Shown here: one piece after another, positions 7,355-13,566 of the stretch
Layout: every line of letters begins with the position of its first letter
How positions within the stretch are numbered: position 1 is the stretch's first letter
Assembly (NCBI GenBank): GCA_946479615.1
Contig: CAMLGR010000115.1
Span: forward strand, 1 to 15,172
Reading direction: 5' to 3'
Length of the DNA stretch: 15,172 nt
DNA from: an uncultured Bacteroidota bacterium
Lineage (GTDB): Bacteria; Bacteroidota; Bacteroidia; Chitinophagales; Chitinophagaceae
The notes under the pieces: generated by a model
Database searches by the model: none
The model's input: only the letters and a program-made list of their open reading frames with translations
What the model was told of the DNA's origin: nothing
Made by a program: the position numbers and the translations under genes

Positions 7355-7363
7355 TGTGGATAA
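7355..7363 (-). promoter_or_regulatory. DnaA-box match upstream of dnaB
   Basis: The minus strand reads TTATCCACA, an exact match to the classical DnaA-binding box. It lies 220 bp upstream of the dnaB start. It is the only such match I noticed here, so it may be a regulatory site or chance rather than an origin. Confidence 0.35.
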
Positions 7364-7522
7364 CCCGGGATCAGGGGGTGTGAAAAAGGTGCAGAAAGAA
7401 AAATTTTTTTTAACCCGTTTTTGCTCTTTATTTCGCCAACGGACATTGGAAACATCCTGGTAACACAGAGATAACTTTTCCTTAAAACAAGTTTGGAGAA
7501 TACCCGCCTCCTGGCAACAGAA

Positions 7523-7546
7523 GGTTAACAATATTGGTCATTAACC
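7523..7546. promoter_or_regulatory. Dyad element just upstream of dnaB
   Basis: GGTTAA and TTAACC flank a 12-bp centre that itself contains the palindrome CAATATTG. The element ends 37 bp before the dnaB ATG, a position suited to an operator or a small leader hairpin. No regulator can be named. Confidence 0.4.
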
Positions 7547-7583
7547 GGCAACGGATCAGTGGCTTAACATTTTTATCGCTATA

Positions 7584-9155
7584 ATGGACATGGATTTGCC
7601 GAACCTCAACAAGGACCGGAAACAAAGACGGAAAACGCAGCTCGACCTGAGCACCATGGTATATGGTAAAGTACCCCCACAGGCAAAAGATCTTGAAGAA
7701 GCGGTCCTGGGTGCTATCATGCTGGAAAAAAGTGCTTTTGATACCATCGTTGAAATTTTAAAGCCCGAATGTTTTTATGTAGAGGCGCACCAGCGCATCT
7801 TTAAAGCCATGCAAAGCCTGGCGAATAAAAGCCAGCCGATCGATATCCTTACCGTAGCCGAAGAACTCCGCTTCAAGGAAGAACTCGAAATGGTAGGTGG
7901 CCCTTATTATGTGACCCGCCTTACCAATGCTGTTGTATCATCCGCTCACATCGAAGCGCATTCAAGAATTATTCTTCAGAAGTTTATTCAACGTGAACTG
8001 ATCCGGATCAGTGGCGAGATCATTGGCGATGCGTATGAAGATTCTACCGATGTATTCAATTTACTCGATGATGCAGAAAGTAAGTTATTCGAGATCACCA
8101 ATAATCACCTTCGCAAAAATTTTGATACCATCGATTCTGTGTTGGTAAAAACCATTCAACGGATCGAGGATCTTCGTCACAAGAATGAAGATGTAACCGG
8201 TGTGCCCAGCGGATTTGCCGCACTTGATAAGGTCACCTATGGATGGCAGAATACCGATCTCATCATCCTGGCAGCAAGACCTGCGGTTGGTAAAACGGCG
8301 TTTGCCCTGAACCTTGCCCGCAATGCAGTCATGCATCCTACCAAGTCTACGCCTGTAGCTTTGTTCTCGCTTGAAATGAGCGCCGGTCAGCTGGTACAAC
8401 GTATCCTTGCGGCAGAAAGTGAGATCTGGCTTGAAAAGATCGCCCGTGGTAAACTGGAAGAACATGAAATGAAACAGTTGTATGCAAGAGGTATACAACG
8501 TTTGGCACAGGCTCCTTTATTTATCGATGATACTCCAGCCCTGAACATTTTCGAGTTACGCGCCAAATGCCGCCGGTTAAAGAATAAACACAATATCGGG
8601 ATGATCATTATCGATTATCTCCAGTTGATGAGCGGCACCGGTGAGAACCGCAGCGCCAACCGTGAACAGGAGATCAGTAATATCTCCCGGAACCTGAAAG
8701 CGCTCGCCAAAGAATTAAGCGTACCGATCATTGCGCTGTCACAGTTAAGCCGTGCAGTAGAACAACGGGGTGCAAAAGAAGGAAGCCGTGTGCCACAATT
8801 GAGCGATCTCCGTGAATCAGGAGCGATCGAACAGGATGCCGATATGGTTATGTTCCTGTACCGACCAGAATATTATGATGTAACGACCAATGCCGATGGA
8901 GACAATATCAAAGGGTTGACAGAAGTAAAGATTGCGAAGCACCGGAATGGTTCCCTGGAAACCGTAAAGCTGAAAGCCTTATTGCATATACAGAAATTCG
9001 TGAACTGGGATGAAGACCCTTACAGCGGAATCGGCCTGCCTCCCGGTGGCTGGAGACCGGTTGATGATAGTGGAGGAGCCGGCGGTGAAAAATTATATAT
9101 ACAGACCGGTAGTAAGATGAACAATATCCGGGAAGATGACGAAGATCCTTTTTAA
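7584..9155 (+). CDS. dnaB: Replicative DNA helicase DnaB
   Basis: This encodes a 523-aa hexameric helicase that unwinds DNA at the replication fork. The N-terminal domain (about 30-135) carries PPQAKDLEEAVLGAIMLEKSAF. The linker (about 180-200) is followed by the RecA-like ATPase domain, with Walker A ARPAVGKTAFALN (about 231-243), FSLEMSAGQL (261-270), Walker B IIIDYLQLM (341-349), ALSQLSRAVEQR (384-395) and SDLRESGAIEQDADMVMFLYR (407-427). Length and motifs are complete and there is no intein at the usual P-loop site. The acidic C-terminus ends EDDEDPF. A second ATG two codons in is an alternative start. The gene is transcribed away from pheT, probably alone, and is followed by a terminator. 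Confidence 0.98.
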   Translation: MDMDLPNLNKDRKQRRKTQLDLSTMVYGKVPPQAKDLEEAVLGAIMLEKSAFDTIVEILKPECFYVEAHQRIFKAMQSLANKSQPIDILTVAEELRFKEELEMVGGPYYVTRLTNAVVSSAHIEAHSRIILQKFIQRELIRISGEIIGDAYEDSTDVFNLLDDAESKLFEITNNHLRKNFDTIDSVLVKTIQRIEDLRHKNEDVTGVPSGFAALDKVTYGWQNTDLIILAARPAVGKTAFALNLARNAVMHPTKSTPVALFSLEMSAGQLVQRILAAESEIWLEKIARGKLEEHEMKQLYARGIQRLAQAPLFIDDTPALNIFELRAKCRRLKNKHNIGMIIIDYLQLMSGTGENRSANREQEISNISRNLKALAKELSVPIIALSQLSRAVEQRGAKEGSRVPQLSDLRESGAIEQDADMVMFLYRPEYYDVTTNADGDNIKGLTEVKIAKHRNGSLETVKLKALLHIQKFVNWDEDPYSGIGLPPGGWRPVDDSGGAGGEKLYIQTGSKMNNIREDDEDPF

Positions 9156-9197
9156 ATAAAAAATGAAAAACAAGGAATAAGTAATAAGAAAGTATTG

Positions 9198-9227
9198 GTC
9201 CGGCAATCGCTGGACTTTTTTATTTTT
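9198..9227 (+). terminator. Intrinsic terminator of dnaB
   Basis: A 7-bp stem GTCCGGC / GCTGGAC (one G-U pair, loop AATC) is followed by TTTTTTATTTTT. It starts 43 nt after the dnaB stop, beyond an A-rich tract. Its T-run overlaps the likely start region of rsmE. Confidence 0.75.
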
Positions 9228-9228
9228 A
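9221..9228 (+). promoter_or_regulatory. Possible -7 box of rsmE
   Basis: TATTTTTA resembles the -7 consensus TAnnTTTG (7/8) and ends 5 nt before the rsmE ATG, which would give an essentially leaderless mRNA. TTG at 9195-9197 is a weak -33 candidate with a long spacer (23 bp). The call is uncertain because the T-run belongs to the terminator. Confidence 0.3.
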
Positions 9229-9233
9229 CAAAC

Positions 9234-9956
9234 ATGCAAATACCTTTTTTTTATATCAATGAATATGATGGCGCTGCAAAAGAAATAGACCTGGATGAAG
9301 ACACTTCCCGCCATATTGTACAGGTATTGAGAATGAAGAAAGGTAATGCTGTGAAACTTACTGATGGTAAAGGACAATTACTGAACTGCAAGATCATTGA
9401 TGATCATAAAAAATACAGCCGGGTAACCGTTGTGAGTTCTCAGATGGATACTATAACTCCCGGTTCGCGCAAAACGACCATCGCTATTTCCTTATTAAAG
9501 AACAGTAACCGGTTTGAATGGTTTCTTGAAAAAGCGACGGAGATCGGGATATCAACGATCATTCCTTTTATCAGCAGCAGAACGGAAAAGCAAAAATTCC
9601 GTTCCGACCGGATGAAGAATATTCTTGTCAGTGCGATGCTGCAATCGCAACAGGTATGGCTGCCTGTTTTGCAGGAGCCCGTTGCCTATGAATTATTATT
9701 CAAACAGGAGGATGCCATCGCGGCTTCACAGAAATTTATTGCTCATTGTATAGAAACAGAAAAAAGGAACCTGAATGATCTCATCAATGAATCACTGGCT
9801 TCTCAAATCATACTGATAGGTCCCGAAGGGGATTTTACCAGGGAAGAGATTGAACTGGCGCTGCAACATCATTTTATCCCCGTAGCACTGGGAGAAACGA
9901 GATTAAGGGCGGAGACAGCGGGAGTGGCGGCGGCGGCAGTGCTGAAAATCCGTTAG
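9234..9956 (+). CDS. rsmE: 16S rRNA (uracil(1498)-N3)-methyltransferase RsmE
   Basis: This encodes a 240-aa SPOUT-class enzyme that methylates N3 of U1498 in 16S rRNA with S-adenosylmethionine. The N-terminal PUA-like part (about 1-70) includes HIVQVLRMKKGNAVKLTDGKG. The trefoil-knot domain shows LLKNSNRFEWFLEKATEIGISTIIPF (about 88-112), the cofactor loop LIGPEGDFTREEIELAL (194-210) and the closing LGETRLRAETAGVAAAAVL (219-237). The length is normal. The start is the ATG at 9234, giving MQIPFFYINEY. A TTG 13 codons upstream lies inside the dnaB terminator stem and is rejected. The gene is convergent with terC, with 40 bp between stops. Confidence 0.95.
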   Translation: MQIPFFYINEYDGAAKEIDLDEDTSRHIVQVLRMKKGNAVKLTDGKGQLLNCKIIDDHKKYSRVTVVSSQMDTITPGSRKTTIAISLLKNSNRFEWFLEKATEIGISTIIPFISSRTEKQKFRSDRMKNILVSAMLQSQQVWLPVLQEPVAYELLFKQEDAIAASQKFIAHCIETEKRNLNDLINESLASQIILIGPEGDFTREEIELALQHHFIPVALGETRLRAETAGVAAAAVLKIR

Positions 9957-9996
9957 GCAGTAAAAAAAAATATTCAATAATTATACATACAGGTAT

Positions 9997-10800
9997 TTAT
10001 CTTGCCTGGTCCGAATGATTCTCCTCGTTCTCCGGTAATCTCGGTTCGTTCAGTTTAACAACCCGTTGCCCGGCGATTCGTTTCCGCATCACCATGTTCA
10101 ATAGCTCTACGATAAACGAGAAGGCCATACCGAAATAGATATAATTCTTTAAATGCAGGTCGTGCGCTTTGTCGGAATCCCATCCTTCGATAACCAGGCT
10201 AAGACCGATCATGACGAGGAAGGAAAGCGCCAGCATTTTCAATGTCGGGTGTTTCTGTATAAAAGCAGAGATCTTCGGACTGAATAAGAACATAATGAAC
10301 ATCGCGATCACCACGGCTGCGATCATGATCTCTACATGATCCGCTGTACCACCTGCTGTGATGATGCTATCAAAAGAAAATACAGCATCGATAATAACGA
10401 TCTGTAGCATAGCCTTGCCCAGGCTTAATGGCTTCTGACCGTATTGTGCGGCATTGGGATCTTCTCCTTCCAGTTTGTGATGGATCTCGCGCACGGATTT
10501 ATAAATAAGAAAAATACCACCGGCCAGCATCACGAGACTGGCAAGGTCAAATCCTTTACCGGCAATACTGAATACTGCTTTTCCTTTTTGGGATAATAGC
10601 CATCCAAGTCCCATCAGTAGCAAACTTCGTACGATGATACCGGTGATCATCCAGAAACGGCGGGCCTTATTTCTTTGCTTCTCCGGCAGCCGGTTCATGA
10701 TAATGCTGACGAAGATCACGTTGTCGATACCGAGCACGATCTCTAAAACAACCAATACAAAAAAACTGATCAGACTTTCTGATGTAAACAAATGTTCCAT
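9997..10800 (-). CDS. TerC family integral membrane protein
   Basis: This encodes a 267-aa inner-membrane protein of the TerC/Alx group, members of which export manganese or help load metals onto exported proteins. About seven membrane helices are visible (roughly 8-30, 50-70, 84-102, 129-150, 155-173, 188-205, 220-238). The two conserved acidic signatures are present: EIVLGIDNVIF (E20, D26, N27) and IIDAVFSFDSIITA (D138, D144). A charged C-terminal tail (about 240-267) would lie in the cytoplasm. The substrate in this organism is not known from sequence, so no gene symbol is given. Upstream (10801-10824) is a short AT-rich stretch, then a long hairpin, so the promoter must lie in or beside the hairpin. 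No manganese riboswitch is visible. Confidence 0.9.
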   Translation of the reverse strand: MEHLFTSESLISFFVLVVLEIVLGIDNVIFVSIIMNRLPEKQRNKARRFWMITGIIVRSLLLMGLGWLLSQKGKAVFSIAGKGFDLASLVMLAGGIFLIYKSVREIHHKLEGEDPNAAQYGQKPLSLGKAMLQIVIIDAVFSFDSIITAGGTADHVEIMIAAVVIAMFIMFLFSPKISAFIQKHPTLKMLALSFLVMIGLSLVIEGWDSDKAHDLHLKNYIYFGMAFSFIVELLNMVMRKRIAGQRVVKLNEPRLPENEENHSDQAR

Positions 10801-10824
10801 GTGTAAGGCTAAATTTTATTATCC

Positions 10825-10926
10825 CTATGTGTGAATTTCTATGTATCTATGTGCCTATGTGGTAAGATTACGCCAGTCAGCCTTTTTACCACATAGGCAC
10901 ATAGATACATAGAAATTCACACATAG
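10825..10926. repeat. Long perfect inverted repeat, hairpin family A, copy 2
   Basis: The arms 10825-10865 and 10886-10926 are exact reverse complements over 41 bp with a 20-nt loop. The outer word CTATGTGTG and inner words TGTGCCTATGTGGTAAGA and TTACGC are shared with the repeat at 7060-7199. The central part of the arms (AATTTCTATGTATCTA) differs from that copy, and both arms carry the change. It fills nearly all of the pyrD-terC gap, ending 8 bp before the pyrD stop codon. Confidence 0.92.
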
Positions 10927-10934
10927 AATATTAC

Positions 10935-11993
10935 TTAGAGTGTTTTACAAATCTTTTTTACGATACCGGGTCCTTCATAAATAAATCCTGTCCATACCTG
11001 TACGAGTAATGCGCCCGAATCCAGTTTTTCTCTGGCATCTGCTCCTGAAAAAATGCCTCCTGATGCGATCACAGGAAGCTGGCCACCTGTTTTGCCGGTA
11101 ATATACCTTACAATTTCCGTGCTCCTTTGCCGTACGGGTTTGCCACTGAGACCGCCGGCGCCGATCGTTTCGATAGTTGCGGTATCAGTAACCAGTCCTT
11201 CGCGGCTGATCGTGGTATTCGTTGCTACCAATCCATCCAGTTTGATCTCCATCGCCAGGTCTATCACATCATCTACCTGCTCTTTGGTAAGATCGGGTGC
11301 TATTTTCAGGAAAATAGGTTTGGCTACCGCTTTCGCATTATTGATCATTTGTAGATGCATCAATATTTTACGCAATGATTCTTTTTCCTGCAATTCTCTT
11401 AGTCCTGGTGTATTGGGCGAACTTACATTCACGACAAAATAATCTACATAAGCATGGAGTTCTTTAAAACATATTTCATAATCCTTCCACGCGTCTTCAT
11501 TCGGGGTAACCTTATTCTTGCCGATATTTCCTCCGATTATCAGTTGATTGTTGATAGTTGATGGTTGTTTTTCCCTCCATCTTTTTAATCTTTCAGCTAT
11601 TACCTCTACGCCGTCATTATTAAATCCCATCCTGTTTATCAAGGCGCTGTCTTTCGGCAAGCGGAAAAGTCTCGGTTTATCATTGCCTGCCTGTGGCAGG
11701 GGGGTAACAGTACCAATTTCAATGAATCCAAATCCCAGGGCTTCGAGTTCCCGCAGGTACCTGGCATTTTTGTCAAAACCGGCTCCCAGCCCGACAGGGT
11801 TTTTGAATTGCAGGTTTCGCATCGCTTCATTGGCGGTAGTCGGAAGATAGCTGACAGGCGATGGATGGAAAGCCATCGCCAGTATTTTCCGGGTAATGCC
11901 TGTGCTGCAAAGGATTCGCAGGCAATTCATGGAGAAATAATGCACCCATTCCGGAGGAAACAGAAAAAGCAAACGCCTGAGCAGGTTGTACAT
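10935..11993 (-). CDS. pyrD: Dihydroorotate dehydrogenase (quinone), class 2
   Basis: This encodes a 352-aa FMN enzyme that oxidises dihydroorotate to orotate in pyrimidine synthesis and passes electrons to membrane quinones. The N-terminal amphipathic helices (1-40, LLRRLLFLFPPEWVHYF) mark the membrane-bound class 2. The barrel carries NPVGLGAGFDKNA (65-77), GTVTPLPQAGNDKPRLFRLP (94-113), IIGGNIGKNK (152-161), NVSSPNTPGLRELQ (189-202) with the active-site serine, FLKIAPDL (228-235), TNTTISR and the phosphate loop IASGGIFSGADA. Between ERLKRW and LIIGGN the protein carries QPSTINNQL, encoded by a 7-bp tandem repeat (separate entry). A candidate -7 box ends only 8 nt before the ATG. Confidence 0.97.
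   Translation of the reverse strand: MYNLLRRLLFLFPPEWVHYFSMNCLRILCSTGITRKILAMAFHPSPVSYLPTTANEAMRNLQFKNPVGLGAGFDKNARYLRELEALGFGFIEIGTVTPLPQAGNDKPRLFRLPKDSALINRMGFNNDGVEVIAERLKRWREKQPSTINNQLIIGGNIGKNKVTPNEDAWKDYEICFKELHAYVDYFVVNVSSPNTPGLRELQEKESLRKILMHLQMINNAKAVAKPIFLKIAPDLTKEQVDDVIDLAMEIKLDGLVATNTTISREGLVTDTATIETIGAGGLSGKPVRQRSTEIVRYITGKTGGQLPVIASGGIFSGADAREKLDSGALLVQVWTGFIYEGPGIVKKICKTL
11542..11567 (-). repeat. 7-bp tandem repeat inside pyrD
   Basis: On the minus strand CAACCAT, CAACTAT, CAACAAT and CAACT follow each other without gaps, 3.7 copies of a CAACNAT heptamer. It is translated as QPSTINNQ (pyrD residues 143-150) in the variable stretch before IIGGNIGKN. Similar CAACTAT-type strings occur between genes in this phylum, to my recollection. 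Confidence 0.85.
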
Positions 11994-12001
11994 AATGGGC
12001 G

Positions 12002-12009
12002 CGAAGATA
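12002..12009 (-). promoter_or_regulatory. Candidate -7 box of pyrD
   Basis: TATCTTCG on the minus strand matches TAnnTTTG at 7 of 8 positions and ends 8 nt before the pyrD ATG, which implies a leaderless or nearly leaderless transcript. No clear -33 box is visible. Confidence 0.45.
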
Positions 12010-12157
12010 ACTCAACTTTAAGGATAGGGTTTGGTTATCAGTTAGCGTGTTAGTAAATTTGATCTGAAAAGTTGCATAAACAACTATAGAGCTTTGGTTG
12101 TTATATTTTGAGAAGGATGCTTATTGAACGTCCAACATTTACTTTTAAAATCATTTT

Positions 12158-13333
12158 ATGCAGGAAGCATATATCGTAGCAGGATACAGAACCGCGGTGG
12201 GAAAATCAAAACGAGGTGGATTTCGCTTTTTCCGTCCCGATGACCTGGCGGTTGAAGTGATCAAGGGACTGATGGCTTCTGTGCCGCAACTGGAAGCCAA
12301 ACGTGTAGACGATGTGATCGTTGGTAATGCTGTACCGGAAGCCGAGCAGGGTTTGCAGGTAGGAAGGATCATTGCTGCACGTGCCCTGGGATTCGATATT
12401 CCGGGTATGACGGTGAACCGTTATTGTGCATCAGGTTTGGAAACGATCGCTATCGCTACTGCCAAGATAAGAATGGGAATGGCGGATTGTATTGTTGCCG
12501 GTGGTACGGAAAGCATGAGCCTGGTACCAACAGCAGGATGGAAACCAGTACCTTCTTATTCTATTGCGAAAGAAGAACCCGATTATTATTTGAGTATGGG
12601 TCTTACTGCCGAAGCAGTGGCTAAAGAATTCAAAGTAAGCCGCGAAGACCAGGATGAATTTTCCTATAACTCTCACCAGAAAGCGATCCATGCTATCAAG
12701 AGTGGATTTTTTAAAAGCGGCATTCTTCCTATCAATGTCGATCAGATATATCTCGATGCAAAAGGAAAGAAACAAAAGAAAAACTATGTAGTGGATACGG
12801 ATGAGGGTCCGCGCGCAGATACTTCTATCGAAGCACTGGCAAAATTGAAACCCGCTTTTGCTGCAGGCGGTTGTGTAACGGCGGGTAATTCTTCACAGAC
12901 ATCTGATGGTTCTGCATTCGTGATCGTGATGAGTGAAAGAATGGTAAAGGAATTAAATATAAAACCGATCGGGCGTTTGATCGCCTGTGCATCGGCCGGT
13001 GTGCATCCGCGTATCATGGGTATTGGACCGGTAGCTGCTATTCCCAAAGTGTTGAAGCAGGCCAATATGAAACAGAACGATATCGACCTGATAGAATTGA
13101 ACGAAGCCTTTGCTTCGCAATCCCTGGCTGTTATCCGCGAACTGGGGTTGGATGCATCCAAAGTAAACATAAACGGCGGTGCGATCGCATTGGGTCACCC
13201 GCTGGGCTGTACCGGCGCCAAGCTAACCATCCAGGTATTGAATGATATGAAGCGGTTGAATAAAAAGTATGGAATGGTGACTGCCTGTGTAGGAGGCGGA
13301 CAGGGGATTGCGGGAGTGATTGAGAATTTATAA
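12158..13333 (+). CDS. Acetyl-CoA C-acyltransferase (thiolase)
   Basis: This encodes a 391-aa thiolase, which cleaves 3-ketoacyl-CoA in fatty-acid beta-oxidation or condenses two acyl-CoA molecules. The catalytic residues are visible: nucleophile C90 in NRYCASGLE, H347 in GGAIALGHPLGCTGA and C377 in CVGGGQGIA. NEAFASQ (315-321) and GGTESMS (115-121) are further family blocks. The length is standard. It resembles FadA-type degradative thiolases more than acetoacetyl-CoA synthases, but sequence alone does not settle the direction, so no symbol is given. Usual partners (hydroxyacyl-CoA and acyl-CoA dehydrogenases) are not adjacent. It is divergent from pyrD across 164 bp and appears monocistronic. 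Its stop codon touches a long hairpin. A possible -7 element TATATTTTG lies about 50 bp before the ATG (low confidence). Confidence 0.93.
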   Translation: MQEAYIVAGYRTAVGKSKRGGFRFFRPDDLAVEVIKGLMASVPQLEAKRVDDVIVGNAVPEAEQGLQVGRIIAARALGFDIPGMTVNRYCASGLETIAIATAKIRMGMADCIVAGGTESMSLVPTAGWKPVPSYSIAKEEPDYYLSMGLTAEAVAKEFKVSREDQDEFSYNSHQKAIHAIKSGFFKSGILPINVDQIYLDAKGKKQKKNYVVDTDEGPRADTSIEALAKLKPAFAAGGCVTAGNSSQTSDGSAFVIVMSERMVKELNIKPIGRLIACASAGVHPRIMGIGPVAAIPKVLKQANMKQNDIDLIELNEAFASQSLAVIRELGLDASKVNINGGAIALGHPLGCTGAKLTIQVLNDMKRLNKKYGMVTACVGGGQGIAGVIENL

Positions 13334-13428
13334 ATAAGAAATAAGGAACAAAAAATAAGGAATGAGGAAGTAGCTGTACTAAAGCTGTTACTTCCTCATT
13401 CCTTATTTTTTGTTCCTTATTTCTTATT
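13333..13428. repeat. Perfect 40-bp-arm hairpin after the thiolase gene
   Basis: Left arm 13333-13372 and right arm 13389-13428 are exact reverse complements over 40 bp with a 16-nt loop. Arms are purine-rich on the left (AATAAGAAATAAGGAAC...) and T-rich on the right. The left arm begins at the last base of the thiolase stop codon. The T-rich right arm could help end transcription, but the arms are far longer than an ordinary terminator needs. The A-rich strip 9156-9190 after dnaB has similar words (AAGGAATAAG, AATAAGAAA) without a matching arm. Confidence 0.9.
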
Positions 13429-13566
13429 GTCGAATAGGGATAATACGATTCCTCTTATGAATTTTCCCGCACCACAGGTTTGGGGCGTGATATTTGTTAA
13501 ACAGCCATGAATCTTTGGTTGAAATTCAATAACAATAGAAAAACGCTGTAAACCAAAACCATACCT

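Larger units (their letters stand above)
6726..7583. other. Large divergent intergenic region, pheT to dnaB
   Basis: The whole gap is 892 bp (6692-7583), long compared with other gaps here. Its contents are the pheT promoter, an unassigned 330-bp AT-rich part with only short weak dyads (for example GTTCTGA 6816-6822 with TCAGAAC 6867-6873), the long inverted repeat at 7060-7199, a DnaA-box match at 7355-7363, an A/T-run segment at about 7390-7420, and a dyad close to dnaB. Open frames in it are short, lack family features and cross the repeats. I see no RNA gene I can name. Confidence 0.6.

Noticed and set aside
6692..7583. Replication origin in the large gap before dnaB
   Set aside because: Only one DnaA box was seen and there is no cluster of boxes, so an origin is not supported from this window alone.
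7584..9155. Intein in dnaB
   Set aside because: The P-loop and Walker B regions are uninterrupted and the protein has normal length.
10801..10934. Manganese riboswitch upstream of terC
   Set aside because: The stretch is filled by the perfect inverted repeat and shows none of the conserved yybP-ykoY loops.
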